Shown here in pieces: positions 35,508 through 47,530 of a stretch of DNA of 64,000 nucleotides. Location: assembly GCA_022432975.1 (NCBI GenBank), contig CM039508.1, positions 26,237,999 through 26,301,998 on the forward strand, read 5' to 3'. How positions within the stretch are numbered: position 1 is the first letter of the stretch; every line of letters starts with the position of its first letter. The position numbers and the translations under genes are program-made. This DNA is from Begonia masoniana. Lineage: Eukaryota; Streptophyta; Magnoliopsida; Cucurbitales; Begoniaceae. The notes beneath the pieces are model-generated. The model saw nothing but the letters and a program-made list of their open reading frames with translations, was not told the DNA's origin and ran no database searches.

Positions 35508-35810
35508 AAAGACATCAAGTACTTCAAGTGTCTAGATTTGAGACACATGGAAGCTACTAGTGAAATTTAAATGATTGAGATGTTGAGGAAACACCCAAAG
35601 TTAACAAGGATTCTATCGAGGAGGCTAATTATCCGCATGAGAGTCCTTTATTGATGGTAGATGGAGGGTTATGACTACACAAGTTGAGGAAGATTACAAA
35701 TTCATTGTATTATGGAGACAATCATGTAAGGTTAGTTCTTTGCCTAAGTAAGCTTGTAAAAACCAATTATTACCGGATTAAGGGAAAGAGAAGGAGACAG
35801 TGCTTATAGC
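35508..35810 (+). pseudogene. Gypsy gag zinc-knuckle and gag-protease linker relic
   Basis: KDIKYFKCLDLRHMEAT resembles the gypsy zinc knuckle (C-x2-C-x4-H) with its first Cys replaced by Tyr. It is followed by MIEMLRKHP, and in shifted frames by an acidic linker and DGGL-like text, the order seen after gag in chromovirus-type gypsy elements. Stops are frequent. It is on the same strand as the gag relic at 22437 and could be its continuation, with Sirevirus 1 and the fold-back element inserted between. Confidence 0.55.
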
Positions 35811-36590
35811 AATGAGAATCTTACTTTAGAGTTTAAATTCGCTTACAAATCTTTCTCAACGTGTAGAGAATGATGTGCTCGGTTGAAAGCTAAATGGGTG
35901 ACGAACCATTGTTCTTATTTTTATTTTGTAGGAAAAAAAGAAGAATAACATGCACAACAACAGTGAAATCATTAAGGGAACTATTGTCACATGAAATAGT
36001 TAAAGTTCTAAGCTTGGAAAGTGGACTCGATGAAGACAGGACACCAAAAGCACCTATTAAGAAGAACGAGGAGAAGAATATTGAAGTATGCTATCATTCA
36101 AACACTTCTGTGCACTTTAAGATTAACACAGAGCATGCACAGCTAGTGGGCCAAGTGGAAGGTCGTGCATCGATTCATTGTAAATACAGTGTATATTTTA
36201 ATTTTTAGCATTTTATTCAAAACTTTTACTTGATTACAATAATGTCACTAATGAGATGGCTGACGAAAATGGTTGGAATGAGAGCCTAATTATTGATGAA
36301 ATGTGTAGAAAAATAGAGAGCAGCATTCTCTTTGGTGACGGTCATGAGGTCTTGGTGGAGATTGGATTTCTTCCCAATTTGATAATAGGTTTTATACCTA
36401 TTTTTACATCGTTGATATTTTCTTAATTCTTAACATAAAATTCATGATTATTATTTATTTACGTATATTTTGTCTTATTAATGACGACTAAACAAAGAAC
36501 AAATAAAGAAGGAAAAAAGCCTTGATTTCAACATAAAATTGCGAACATAACAATTGAAAATCAAAGCCGAGCAAATAAAGAAGATCGAAA
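35811..36590. other. No recognised feature
   Basis: A 104-codon frame at 35894-36208 (MGDEPLFLFLFCRKKRR start) has no family features I know. The rest is AT-rich. Likely gypsy debris. Confidence 0.35.
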
Positions 36591-37817
36591 ATCAAAAAGT
36601 CATCAGAATACCAAAAATGCATCAACATTCTTAAAATTATGCCACGTTGTTTCTATCCTAAAATTCAGAAAGTTGGCATCGTTCATATTCATGTCGCGGC
36701 ATTAGATGACCAAAAGCCACAAACGTTACCTCTGGAAGAACATTATGATGAGGCGTCTGCTTATGTATGCCTCAACATTATTCCTATTTTCCGCGTCATT
36801 TTTAATATTTTTGAAGATTTTCTTTCCAATTTGAAGTTGATTATGGAGTTACGATTTTGGCTTTATAAATACACGTTTTCAGCATAATTTATGACACGAA
36901 AAAAACGTGACGAACATGTCAAAAAGCTGTCTATAACGCCACTGGGGAGGATTCGATATACTACATGAACAGATCTTTGCAAGCAAAGCAGGACACAGAT
37001 AGATTTGCTTTCTTGTTTCTAGTCTTTTCTTTATTCATTGTATTTGTTGTTACATTCAAACATATTTCTTTTGAGTTTTATTTCAATTAGAGTGTGTATT
37101 TTTATTTTCGTTATGAACTAATTTTTTTTTTCAGGGTTCAATGGACTGAAACTTTAGTTTATTTAAAATTGTTTCTTCTTAATATTGTTGCTCTAGATTT
37201 GTTTTATCTTGTTGAATGAGTTTTGATTGTCTCTCCACCAATTGGAACTCTAATTAATTTGGAATAAGAAGTTAGAGTTTTACATTGAATAAAAACAACA
37301 TACGTCATCTTCTTAATTGTTTAATAATTTGATTTACACATAGAATAAAACTATATCTATGGGTCGTGTGCAATCACAATGAAAGTTGTTCTCTTAGTGA
37401 AGTTACTTCGTTATTTTCTCTAAAAACAATATAGGGCAAATGATTAAATAACTACTTTTATAGATTCTTAGAAGAGTTTTGTAAATAAAGTAGAATAATT
37501 GATTGATTCAATTGTTTGAGTAAAGATTAAAAAGAGGAATGCAAAATTTAAATTAGTAGTTGAACTAGGTCTTTATATGATTGACTAAAATAGTTTGATT
37601 TTTATTGTGTTTATTAATTTTGAAAAATAAAAATCTTGTTTAGTGAGTTTGATTTATAAAATCAATTTTTTGATTAATTAAATAAGTACAAAATGATCAA
37701 TTTTAATAATAAATGAATTAAAATATTAACTCTACATGAGACAATACTTGGTCCTTAAAATTAATATTACTTGCTATATCGACAAGTGCAATCACGTGAT
37801 TAAAATCAACAACTTTT
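36591..37817 (+). repeat. Degenerate Athila/Tat-like LTR (3' portion)
   Basis: The right end, with ACTTGCTATATCGACAAGTG, then CACGTGATTAAAATCAAC and directly the Asp-type primer site, is the characteristic LTR end of Athila/Tat gypsy elements. The left limit is not visible; 36591 is only where similar-looking text begins. A TATA-like CTTTATAAATACACG at 36861-36875 could be its promoter. The 82-codon frame at 36639 is not supported as a gene. Confidence 0.5.
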
Positions 37818-37835
37818 TGGCAATGTTGCCGGGGA
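37818..37835 (+). other. Athila-type primer-binding site (tRNA-Asp-like)
   Basis: TGGCAATGTTGCCGGGGA differs at few positions from the TGGCGCCGTTGCCGGGGA that primes Athila/Tat elements. It points to a plus-strand element whose body would lie to the right; only about 210 bp remain before Sirevirus 2 begins. Confidence 0.7.
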
Positions 37836-39133
37836 AATGTGTAGATTTGCCCTCTGTTCAATGTTTATGATCAAAGTTGGGATTTCAAAATAACGCCAGA
37901 CATTTCAAAATAATACCGACATTTTTACTTGAAACCAAGGCATTATTTATTTATTTGTAAATTTTCATTTATGTGTTTGTTGAAGCCTCGACTGTTCACG
38001 GCTAATAGAACCTCTTTTAGATATAACTTTGATTTCTGACATTAACCTTTGAAAGATTAAGATTAGTTATTCGATGTCACACAGAGTATTTCGTGTGACA
38101 CCGATTATTAATGCAATGATGGACAATTAAAAATATGCAGAAAGTAATGAGACAGGAGGTTGGTAACGCAGTTCGGCAATTCGCCTACGTCTGCGGGGCC
38201 ACACCCAGATATAAAAACATTTCACGAGTTAACAAACTTACAAGACAATCGGACTTATAAAAATAAAGATTTCCTCTTATCTTTGTCGCCGCCTCTTCCT
38301 AATTTCTCCAATGAAACTGTTTTTGCGAGCTCCCCTCGACTTAAGATCAATCTCTCCTGAGATCTAGAAGCAACAAGATCCCCTTGTTGTTGATGACTCC
38401 TCCCGGAATCCGTGTTATGGCAAGATCCCCTCGCCTACGAGCAAATTGACAAGCTCCTCTTATGTAACACTCGACATTTTTGGCCATGTAATTATTCCCT
38501 GAATTATTAAACGAGATTAATTTGATATTAATACAATGAATGTTTTAATGAAATTGTCGATGTGTTTAATTGAATGAGAGAGATTCATGAGACCGAGTCG
38601 ACGAACTAAATAACAATTCAGTTAGAAATCAATGGAGGGCATTATGGGAAAGCAATTAAGGTTGTTGAGAGGGAGCCAATGAATGATTGTGTAACACCCA
38701 GCATTTTTGGCCGGGAAATTATCCCTCGAATTATCGAATGAGATTAGGTTTATATTAGTATAATGAGTGTTTTGGTGACATTTGTTGGAATGTTTAGTGG
38801 AAAACTAAACCATGGAGTAACCAAAACAAATCATTTAGTTAGAAACCAATGGAGGAGCAGTTTAGGTAGGAATTAAGGTAGGTGGGAGGAAGCCAATGGA
38901 TGGATGCCAAGTGTCCAAACTTGTTGAAGAAGCCATACAACTTCTCTTCCTCTCTTCCCTTCCCTCCTACGAGAAACACTTCTCTGTTTCTCTCCATTCT
39001 CTTCTCTGTTTTCTCTCTTCCAGACGAAGTGCAACCATTTCCAAAAATCTATCTTCTCCAGTTTTCTTCCATTTCTCCGTTAAAGGTTTGAGACTCATCG
39101 AGACGATCAAAGCTTGCAACTCACGAACAACAG

Positions 39134-39610
39134 GTAAGTTCATACCCGTAGGTTGGCCCTTAAGACCCTACATCACGGAGGTACTAGGTTTTTCATTTCT
39201 GCCGGGTTGTTTTGGGTAGATATATTATCTGTATTTCTCTTCACGTCCTACTGCGTTATTTCTGTTGTCTGTTGTATTAAGTTTAAGCACTGTAAAAGTC
39301 CATGCATACGCGTTTTTCCCGAAAGCTCATATAAATGTTTTCTGTACACGGTTTTGTAATGTAATGTTAGGTTAAGTGTGGGGCGGGGATTGGTGTTCTG
39401 TTATGTATCCCTGTTAAGTGCCTGATAGTGCACCTCTGTTACGCCAAGTCCTCTAAGCCCCACTTATACCTTCTGTGCACTCGACGTAATGTAAAGTAAT
39501 GTTCTGTAATGTCACTGTATTCTGAAATGTTCATGCACTGCATATGCATCACTGCATTTTTTTTATGTTCTTACTGAGCTCTAGGCTCATAGTTGAACTC
39601 CCTGTTGTAG
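39134..39610 (+). other. Candidate LTR leader intron (GT-AG)
   Basis: AACAG|GTAAGTTC to CCTGTTGTAG|GTAC. The same segment in the 3' LTR starts at 44167 and ends near 44644, where the acceptor context has changed to TGTAAGTAC. A GTAGG..GGCC..CTTAAG..CCCTA hairpin follows the donor. Confidence 0.45.
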
Positions 39611-40165
39611 GTACAGAAAAAGTGGATGAGGATTTTGTGCCTCAGTCTGACGAATAGGTGGTTGGTGGCACGAGCTTTCGGGGGTGTTTGCGGCAGCCAG
39701 ACATATTTCTGACCCGAGAGAGTGAAGTTTTTAAAGTAAAGTTCATATCTGTAAACTCTGTTGGGATTCTGGTGTTTTTGCTTTAAAACTCTGTTGGGAA
39801 CTAGGTTGGGATTTTTATAATGTATAAGTTTTGGTGTTTAGGTTTTTAAACCTTTGTAATTGAAAGTTGTATATATGTTTTGAAACATTCTGGAACTGTT
39901 TGAAGTTTTTCTCTTTTAGGTTGTGCATGGATTATCTCTGGTCTTAGAGCTATCCATGCAGTTTGATTTCTTAAACTTTTCTGATATGTCCAAAAATCAT
40001 GTTTTGAATCTGGTTTTGAGGGTTTGAAACTTTTATGCCTTCTGTTTTATGCTCCCTGTTTATATGTCTTCCCATTAAATATTGTCAATTCTACCTTTAA
40101 AATTATGGCTTCCGCCTATAGTTTCCACCTATGCCTTCCGCCTATGCCTTCCGCTTAGGCCTTTC

Positions 40166-41992
40166 GCCTTACATTTTCCACCTTACATATTCCACCTTAG
40201 GTCTTCCACCTTACGTCTTCCACCTTACGTCTTCCACCTTACGTCTTCCACCTTACGTCATCCACCTTACATCTTCCACCTTACATCTTCCACCTTACAT
40301 CTTCCACCTTACGTCTTCCACCTTACGTCTTCCACCTTACATCTTCCACCTTACGTCTTCCACCTTACGTCTTCCACCTTACATCTTCCACCTTACGTCT
40401 TCCACCTTACATCTTCCACCTTACGTCTTCCACCTTACATCTTCCACCTTACGTCTTCCACCTTACGTCATCCACCTTACATCTTCCACCTTACGTCTTC
40501 CACCTTACGTCTTCCACCTTACGTCTTCCACCTTACGTCTTCCACCTTACGTCTTCCACCTTACGTCTTCCACCTTACGTCATCCACCTTACATCTTCCA
40601 CCTTACATCATCCACCTTACGTCATCCACCTTACATCTTCCACCTTACGTCTTCCACCTTACGTCTTCCACCTTACGTCATCCACCTTACATCTTCCACC
40701 TTACGTCTTCCACCTTACATCTTCCACCTTACGTCTTCCACCTTACGTCTTCCACCTTACGTCTTCCACCTTACGTCATCCACCTTACATCTTCCACCTT
40801 ACGTCTTCCACCTTACGTCTTCCACCTTACGTCTTCCACCTTACATCTTCCACCTTACGTCATCCACCTTACATCTTCCACCTTACATCTTCCACCTTAC
40901 GTCTTCCACCTTACATCTTCCACCTTACATCTTCCACCTTACGTCATCCACCTTACATCTTCCACCTTACGTCATCCACCTTACATCTTCCACCTTACGT
41001 CATCCACCTTACATCTTCCACCTTACGTCTTCCACCTTACGTCATCCACCTTACATCATCCACCTTACATCTTCCACCTTACGTCTTCCACCTTACGTCT
41101 TCCACCTTACATCTTCCACCTTACGTCTTCCACCTTACGTCATCCACCTTACATCTTCCACCTTACGTCTTCCACCTTACGTCTTCCACCTTACATCTTC
41201 CACCTTACGTCTTCCACCTTACATCTTCCACCTTACGTCATCCACCTTACATCTTCCACCTTACGTCTTCCACCTTACGTCTTCCACCTTACGTCTTCCA
41301 CCTTACGTCTTCCACCTTACGTCATCCACCTTACATCTTCCACCTTACGTCTTCCACCTTACGTCTTCCACCTTACGTCTTCCACCTTACATCTTCCACC
41401 TTACGTCTTCCACCTTACGTCATCCACCTTACATCTTCCACCTTACATCTTCCACCTTACGTCTTCCACCTTACGTCATCCACCTTACATCTTCCACCTT
41501 ACGTCATCCACCTTACATCTTCCACCTTACGTCTTCCACCTTACGTCTTCCACCTTACATCTTCCACCTTACGTCTTCCACCTTACGTCATCCACCTTAC
41601 ATCTTCCACCTTACGTCTTCCACCTTACGTCTTCCACCTTACGTCATCCACCTTACATCTTCCACCTTACGTCTTCCACCTTACGTCATCCACCTTACCA
41701 CCTTACGTCTTCCACCTTACGTCTTCCACCTTACGTCTTCCACCTTACGTCATCCACCTTACATCTTCCACCTTACATCATCCACCTTACGTCATCCACC
41801 TTACATCATCCACCTTACATCTTCCACCTTACATCTTCCACCTTACGTCTTCCACCTTACATCTTCCACCTTACGTCATCCACCTTACATCTTCCACCTT
41901 ACGTCATCCACCTTACATCTTCCACCCTACGCTTCCACCTTACATCTTTCACCTTACGTCTTCCACCTTATGTCTTCCACTATAAGTCATCC
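40166..41992. repeat. 14-bp minisatellite, about 128 copies, four unit variants
   Basis: Unit CTTCCACCTTACGT with two variable positions: AC(G/A)TC(T/A)TCCACCTT. The four forms ACGTCT, ACATCT, ACGTCA and ACATCA are mixed, with short recurring patterns and one unit missing half its length at 41695-41705. Because 14 is not a multiple of 3, two overlapping stop-free frames of about 630 codons arise; neither is a gene. Confidence 0.97.
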
Positions 41993-42430
41993 ACTGTATA
42001 GTTTCCAGTTATGATTTCCATTTCAAAGTATACTGTCATTTGTCTCCAATCGTTCATTTCTGTCTGTTTATTTTCATCGTCCGTTTCTGTCATCCTGCTC
42101 TCGTCTAGAGAGGGTACTCGTCCAAATTTTTAGTGTTCTAGTCTTCTTGTTTTTCTGCCAGAACCCTGTTTAAGTCGAAGTCAAGTCCTAGTGAAAATCC
42201 CAGAACTGTTTTCATTTCTCCCTGCTTTCTGTCTTCCTGTTTTCTTCTGTTATTTGTTTATGAAGTCCGATTTTAATATGCCCTCTAGTTTCATTTCCAG
42301 AGAAAATTTATACTCTGTGTAAAGTTTTCAATAGTTTTATAAATGTTTCAAAAAAAATTAGTCCACGTTTTTGAAATGTCCGGAGTGATGGCTCCTCGAC
42401 CGCCGATCGGGTCCGGGGTCGTCACAGTTA

Positions 42431-42442
42431 TGGTATCAGAGC
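42431..42442 (+). other. Primer-binding site of the gag-only element
   Basis: TGGTATCAGAGC, four bases after the 5' LTR. Confidence 0.95.
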
Positions 42443-42587
42443 CGCTAGGTTTTAAAAGCGGTTCTGGAGAAATGTCTGGTTGCGTAACCCGCCACGTGGA
42501 TCGCTTCACCAACTGTAAGTGTTTAAGTTTCTGTACCCGTTTTATTTATTAAGTTGAGTTCGTTATTTCGTATAGGATTTTCTAGAA

Positions 42588-43617
42588 ATGGTAAGAGGGA
42601 ATCAAGGTGATGTAAACGACAGACGCGACGCCCTCGATCGTCTAACTGAGCTAGTCGGCGTTCAGTCACGCATGATGGAACGCATGATGGCAGACAACGG
42701 GAACAACAACCATGCGCCACGTGACACCAGTGGAGACAGATTCTGGCGACTCCAACCACCTACGTTTGATGGGCTATCTACGGACCCAACTCATGCTGAG
42801 GAATGGATCCGGCATATTGAGAGAATGTTCAACTACGCAGAGGTGGAAGAAAGCAAGAAAGTGATATGTGCCACGTTTCACCTCACCAAAAGTGCTGGAT
42901 TTTGGTGGGACACAGTGCAGTCGACTACGGTAGCATTAAGCTGGGAAGGATTCAAAAGAATTTTCTACGAGAAATATTTTGACTACAGCGCGAGGAAGGA
43001 AAAGATGATGGAATTCTCTCGGCTACGACAATACGGATCAGTGGCCGAGTATGTTTAGAAGTTCGAGTTACTGTCTCGCTACACACCTCATCTGGTGGCC
43101 ACCGATGAAAACAAGGTACACCTGTTCATCCAGGGTCTGAAGATGGATCTTTTACGGGGAATCACGACTGAGGGTTTTGACGAGGCACCGTATGCAAAGG
43201 TGGTGGCCAAGGTTATCAGTTGGAAGCCTTAGAGACGAAGTCCTAGAGACAGAGGGATTCTCAGAAAGGTTCTATCAGGATGTTCCTCAGCAACAACAAG
43301 GTCGTGGTTGGCAACCACAACAACAAAAAAATCGGGGCGTCAAAAGGCTCAATGAGATTGCTGCCTATCAGGACGAAGGGAAAAAGACCAATGGGAGCCC
43401 CTCAGCTTCCTGTTTGCCCGCGTTGCTAGAAGTATCACTGAGGTGAATGCAGACTCCTTAACGGCCATTGCTTTCGATGCGGCAAAGAGGGCCATCACAT
43501 CCGGGATTGTCCAATGCCCGACACGAGACCAAATCATGCCATGCCAGAGGTTTTTGCATTAACAGAGAACGATGACGATGCCCAGCACACAGCGATCACA
43601 GGTACGGTCCCAATGTA
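42588..43617 (+). pseudogene. gag of the gag-only gypsy element, broken
   Basis: MVRGNQGDVNDRRDALDRL start, then PTFDGLSTDPTHAEEWIRHI (the gypsy gag core motif), FHLTKSAGFWWDTVQ, and the SRLRQYGSVAEYV segment. A TAG at 43056-43058 sits where the frame continues with KFELLSRYTPHLV; a shift near 43207 changes frame, and the zinc knuckle CFRCGKEGHHIRDC is readable at about 43467-43510. The frame ends before any protease motif. It matches the gag at 1-146, so the two elements are the same family. Confidence 0.9.
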
Positions 43618-43708
43618 GACGTTTATAGAATAGAGAACCTTAGAATGAGGGAAAAAAGGGATTGAGAGACCCTTAAGTCTAAGAGAATTTTGGGGACAAA
43701 ATTCCATT

Positions 43709-43720
43709 TAAGGTGGGTGG
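43709..43720 (+). other. Polypurine tract of the gag-only element
   Basis: AAGGTGGGTGGA immediately before the 3' LTR, preceded by the GGGGACAAAATTCC block common in Tekay/Del elements. Confidence 0.9.
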
Positions 43721-43721
43721 A

Positions 43722-45855
43722 ATGTAACACCTGGCATTTTTGGCCGAAAAATTATCCCTCGAATTATCGAATGGGATTAGGTTTATATTAGTATAATGAG
43801 TGTTTTGGTGAAATCTGTTGGAATGTTTAGTGGAAAACTAAGCCATGGAGTAACCAAAACAAATCATTTAGTTAGAAACCAATGGAGGGGCAGTTTAGGT
43901 GGAAATTAAGGTATGTGGGAGGAAGCCAATAGATGGATGCCAAGTGTCCAAACTTGTTGAGGAAGCTATACAACCTCTCTTCCTCTCTTCCCTTCCCTCC
44001 TACGAGAAACACTTCTCTGTTTCTCTCCATTCTCTTCTCTGTTTTCTCTCTTCCAGACGAAGTACAACCATTTCTAAAAATCTATCTTCTCCTGTTTTCT
44101 TCCATTTCTCCGTTAAAGCTTTGAGACTCACCGAGACGAACAAAGCTTGTAACTCACGGACAACAGGTAAGTTCATACCCGTAGGTTGGCCCTTAAGGCC
44201 CTATATCATGGAGGTACTAGGTTTTTCATTTCTCCCGGGTTGTTTTGGGTAGATAATTTATCTGTATTTCTTTTCACGTCCTGCTGCGTTATTTCTGTTG
44301 TCTGTTGTACTAAGTTTAAGCACTTTAAAAGTCCATGCATACGCGTTTTTCCTGAAAGCTCATGTAAATGTTTTCTGTACACGGTTTTGTAATGTAATGT
44401 TAGGTTAAGTGTGGGGCGGGGATTGGTATTCTGTTATGTATCCCTGTTAAGTGCCTGATAGTGCACCTCTGTTACGCCAGTTCCTCTAAGCCCCACTTAT
44501 ACCTTCTGTGCACTCGACGTAATGTAAAGTAATGTTCTGTAATGTCACTGTATTCTGAAATGCTCATGTACTGCATATGCATCACTGCATTTTTTTTATG
44601 TTCTTACTGAGCTCTAGGCTCATAGTTGAACTCCCTGTTGTAAGTACGGAACAAGTGGATGAGGATTTTGTGCCTCAGTCTGACGAATAGGTGGTTGGTG
44701 GCACGAGCTTTCGGGGGTGGTTGCAGCAGCCAGACATATTTTTGACCTGAGAGAGTGAAGTTTTTAAAGTAAAGTTCATATCTGTAAACTCTGTTGGGAT
44801 TCTGGTGTTTTTGTTTTAAAACTTTGTTGAGATTTTTATAATGTATAGGTTTTGGTGTTTAAGTTTTTAAACCTTTGTAATTGACAGTTGTATATATGTT
44901 TTGAAACATTCTGGAACTGTTTGAAGTTTTTCTCTTTTAGGTTGTACATGGATTATCTCTGGTTTTAGAGCTATCCATGCAGTTTTATTTCTCAAACTTC
45001 TGTCATGTTTTCTGATATGTCCAAAAATCATGTTTTGAATCTGGTTTTGAGGGTTTGAAACTTTTATGCCTTCTGTTTTATGCTCCCTGTTTATATGTCT
45101 TCCCGTTAAATATTGTCAATTCTGCCTTTAAAATTATGGCTTCCGCCTATGCCTTCCGCCTTACATCTTCCACCTTACATATTCCACCTTATGTCTTCCA
45201 CCTTATCTCTTCCACCTTACGTCTTCCCCTTACGTCTTCCACCTTACATCTTCCACCTTATGTCTTCCATCTTACATCTTCCACCTTATGTCATCCACCT
45301 TACGTCTTCTACCTTACGTCTTCTACCTTACATCTTCCACCTTACATCTTCCACCCTACGTCTTCCACCTTACATCTTTCACCTTACGTCTTCCACCTTA
45401 TGTCTTCCACTACAAGTCATACACTGTATAGTTTCCAGTTATGATTTCCATTTCAAAGTATACTGTCATTTGTCTCCAGTCGTTCATTTTTGTCTGTTTA
45501 TTTTCATCGTCCGTTTCTGTCATCCTGCTCTCGTCTAGAGAGGGTACTCATCCAAATTTTTAGTGTTCCAGTCTTCCTGTTTTTCTGCCAGAACCCTGTT
45601 TAAGTTGAAGTCAAGTCCTAGTGAAAATCCTAGAACTGTTTTCATTTCTCCCTACTTTCTGTCTTCCTGTTTTCTTCTGTTATTTGTTTATGAAGTCCGA
45701 TTTTAATATGCCCTCTAGATCCATTTCCAGAGAAAATTTATACTCTGTGTAAAGTTTTCAAAAGTTTTATAAATGTTTCAAAAAAAATTAGTCCACGTTT
45801 TTTAAATGTCCGGAGTGATGGCTCCTCGACCCCGATCAGGTCCGGGGTCGTCACA
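43722..45855 (+). repeat. 3' LTR of the gag-only element
   Basis: TGTAACACCTGG to GGTCGTCACA, 2134 bp. It carries only about 18 copies of the 14-bp unit (45158-45412), against about 128 in the 5' LTR. Confidence 0.95.
45158..45412. repeat. 14-bp minisatellite, short allele, about 18 copies
   Basis: Same CTTCCACCTTACGT unit but more diverged copies (ATGTCT, ATCTCT, CTTCTACC) than in the 5' LTR array. Confidence 0.9.
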
Positions 45856-47104
45856 GATTGACAGTTGGCATGCCTTTTCTCTTCCTCTCTTCCTCTCTTA
45901 TCTTCACTCCTACATGAATCTCTTCTCTGTTTTCTCTCTTCCAGGCGACTGCGACCATTCCAAAACTTCGTTTCTCCTGTTTTCTCCTGTTTCCTCCAGT
46001 AAAGGTAACCCTTTTCCATTAGTTAACAAGTGTAGGTTAGTTACTCTTTAGTTTTATGAAGTTTAAGGTTAACGGTCCAATTATACACAATATAGGTTCG
46101 TGTATTACCGAGGACTTACATGCGAGACCTATAACTCACAGACAATAGTAAGTTCATACGCGTAGGTTTGGCCGTTAAGGCCCTACATCTCGGAGATACT
46201 AGGTCAAATATGTCATCAGGTTATTGTTGGGTAGTTAGGTCGATGATTCGGCCATAAGTTTAGTGCCATGCTCAATGTATGGTTTAGATATCTTGTTATT
46301 CATGTGTATTTTGAACTGTTTTCCAGTATGTTAAGTCTATGCACAATGAATGTTCATGCATACACATTTTTTCCGAAAGTCATGTAAATGTTTTATGCAC
46401 GAGGTTTGAAGTTAAGAAAGATAAAATCTGTAATGTAATGTACGGTTAAGTGTGGGACGAGGACTTACATCCTATTATGTATTCATGTAATGTATCCCTG
46501 TAATGTGTCTGAAAGTGCACCTCTGTTATGTGCCTGATAGTGTACCTTTGTTGCGCCAGTTCCTCTATAAGCCTCACTTATACCCTCTGTCCACTTGAAC
46601 GTAAAGTTATGTAATGTACATGTATTTCAAAAGTTCATGCATAGCATATGTATCACTTCATTGTATGTTCTTATTGAGCTCTAGGCTAATAGTTGAACTC
46701 CCTGATGTAGGTACGGACCCCGTGGATGAGGATTTTGAGCCTCAAGCCGACAAATAGGTGGTTGGTGGCACGAGCTTTCAGGGGTGGTTGCGGCGGCCAG
46801 ACACATTTTTGACCCGAGGGTGAAGTTTTAAAATGAATGTCATGTTTGAATAGTCTATGTTGGGATTCTTTTGGGATTTTAAAATGATGTATAGACTTTG
46901 TGTTGATGTTTTAAAACCCCTGTTCTGACAGTTGAATATGTATTTTGAAATATTCTGGAACTGCTTGGAGTCTTTTCTTTTAGGTTATGCATGGATATTC
47001 TTGGGTTTTAGAGCTATCCATGCAGTTAGATTTTTGAACTTCTGTCATGTTTTCTAACATGTCAAAAAAAAATTACATTTTAATCGGGTTTCTTTTGGTT
47101 GGGG

Positions 47105-47335
47105 TACTTCAGATGTTGAGGGAGTGTTTAGTCCCTCTGTTCCATTCGGTCGAATTTGTCGACCGAATGGTTTACTTTAGATGTTGAGGGAGTGTTTAGT
47201 CCCTCTGTTCCATTCGGTCGAATTTGTCGACCGACCATTCGGTCGAATTTGTCGACCGAATGGTTTACTTTAGATGTTGAGGGAGTGTTTAGTCCCTCTG
47301 TTCCATTCGGTCGAATTTGTCGACCGAATGGTGTA
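47105..47335. repeat. Three ~68-bp units each with a perfect hairpin
   Basis: Each unit has GAGGGAGTGTTTAGTCCCTC (6-bp stem) and CATTCGGTCGA-ATTTG-TCGACCGAATG (11-bp perfect stem). The second unit carries an extra partial copy of the hairpin. Located in the solo LTR just before the GTCGTCC array. Confidence 0.9.
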
Positions 47336-47384
47336 GAAATTAATTCCAGAGACTTAGTCTGTCGACTAAGGTTAAGTGTTAATC

Positions 47385-47530
47385 GTCCAAAACTTGTCGT
47401 CCAAACCTGTCGTCCAAATTTGTAGTCCAAACCTGTCGTCCAGCTCTGTCGTCCAAAATCTATCGTCCAAACCTGTCGTCCAAATCTGTCGTCCAGTTCT
47501 GTCGTCCAAAACTTGTCGTCCAAACCTGTC
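47385..47530. repeat. GTCGTCCAAACCT minisatellite
   Basis: About ten copies of GTCGTCCA with CAAACCT, CAAATCT, CAGCTCT or AAAACTT spacers (13 to 15 bp). Same LTR position as the 14-bp array at 40166 in the sister LTR, but a different spacer. Confidence 0.88.

Larger units (their letters stand above)
38690..42426 (+). repeat. 5' LTR of gag-only element, expanded to 3.7 kb
   Basis: TGTAACACCC to GGGTCGTCACA. It matches the 3' LTR (43722-45855) outside the array, with about 16 or 17 mostly transition differences in the first 260 bases by eye. Contains the candidate intron 39134-39610 and the 14-bp array 40166-41992. Confidence 0.95.
38690..45855 (+). mobile_element. Gag-only, non-autonomous gypsy element with unequal LTRs
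   Basis: 5' LTR 38690-42426, primer site 42431, gag 42588-43617, purine tract 43709-43720, 3' LTR 43722-45855, and an exact GATTG duplication at 38685-38689 and 45856-45860. No protease, integrase or RT: gag ends about 90 bp before the purine tract. It could only have moved with enzymes supplied by a full-length relative. It is the innermost and hence one of the youngest insertions. Confidence 0.96.

Noticed and set aside
36639..36887. 82-codon frame beginning MPRCFYPKIQK
   Set aside because: Falls within a degenerate Athila-like LTR; no domain or homologous copy in the window supports it.
40082..42014. Two overlapping frames of 639 and 627 codons reading Ser-Ser-Thr-Leu and Pro-Pro-Tyr repeats
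   Set aside because: Both come from a 14-bp minisatellite inside an LTR. They lack a start context of their own, and the shorter 3' LTR copy does not preserve them.
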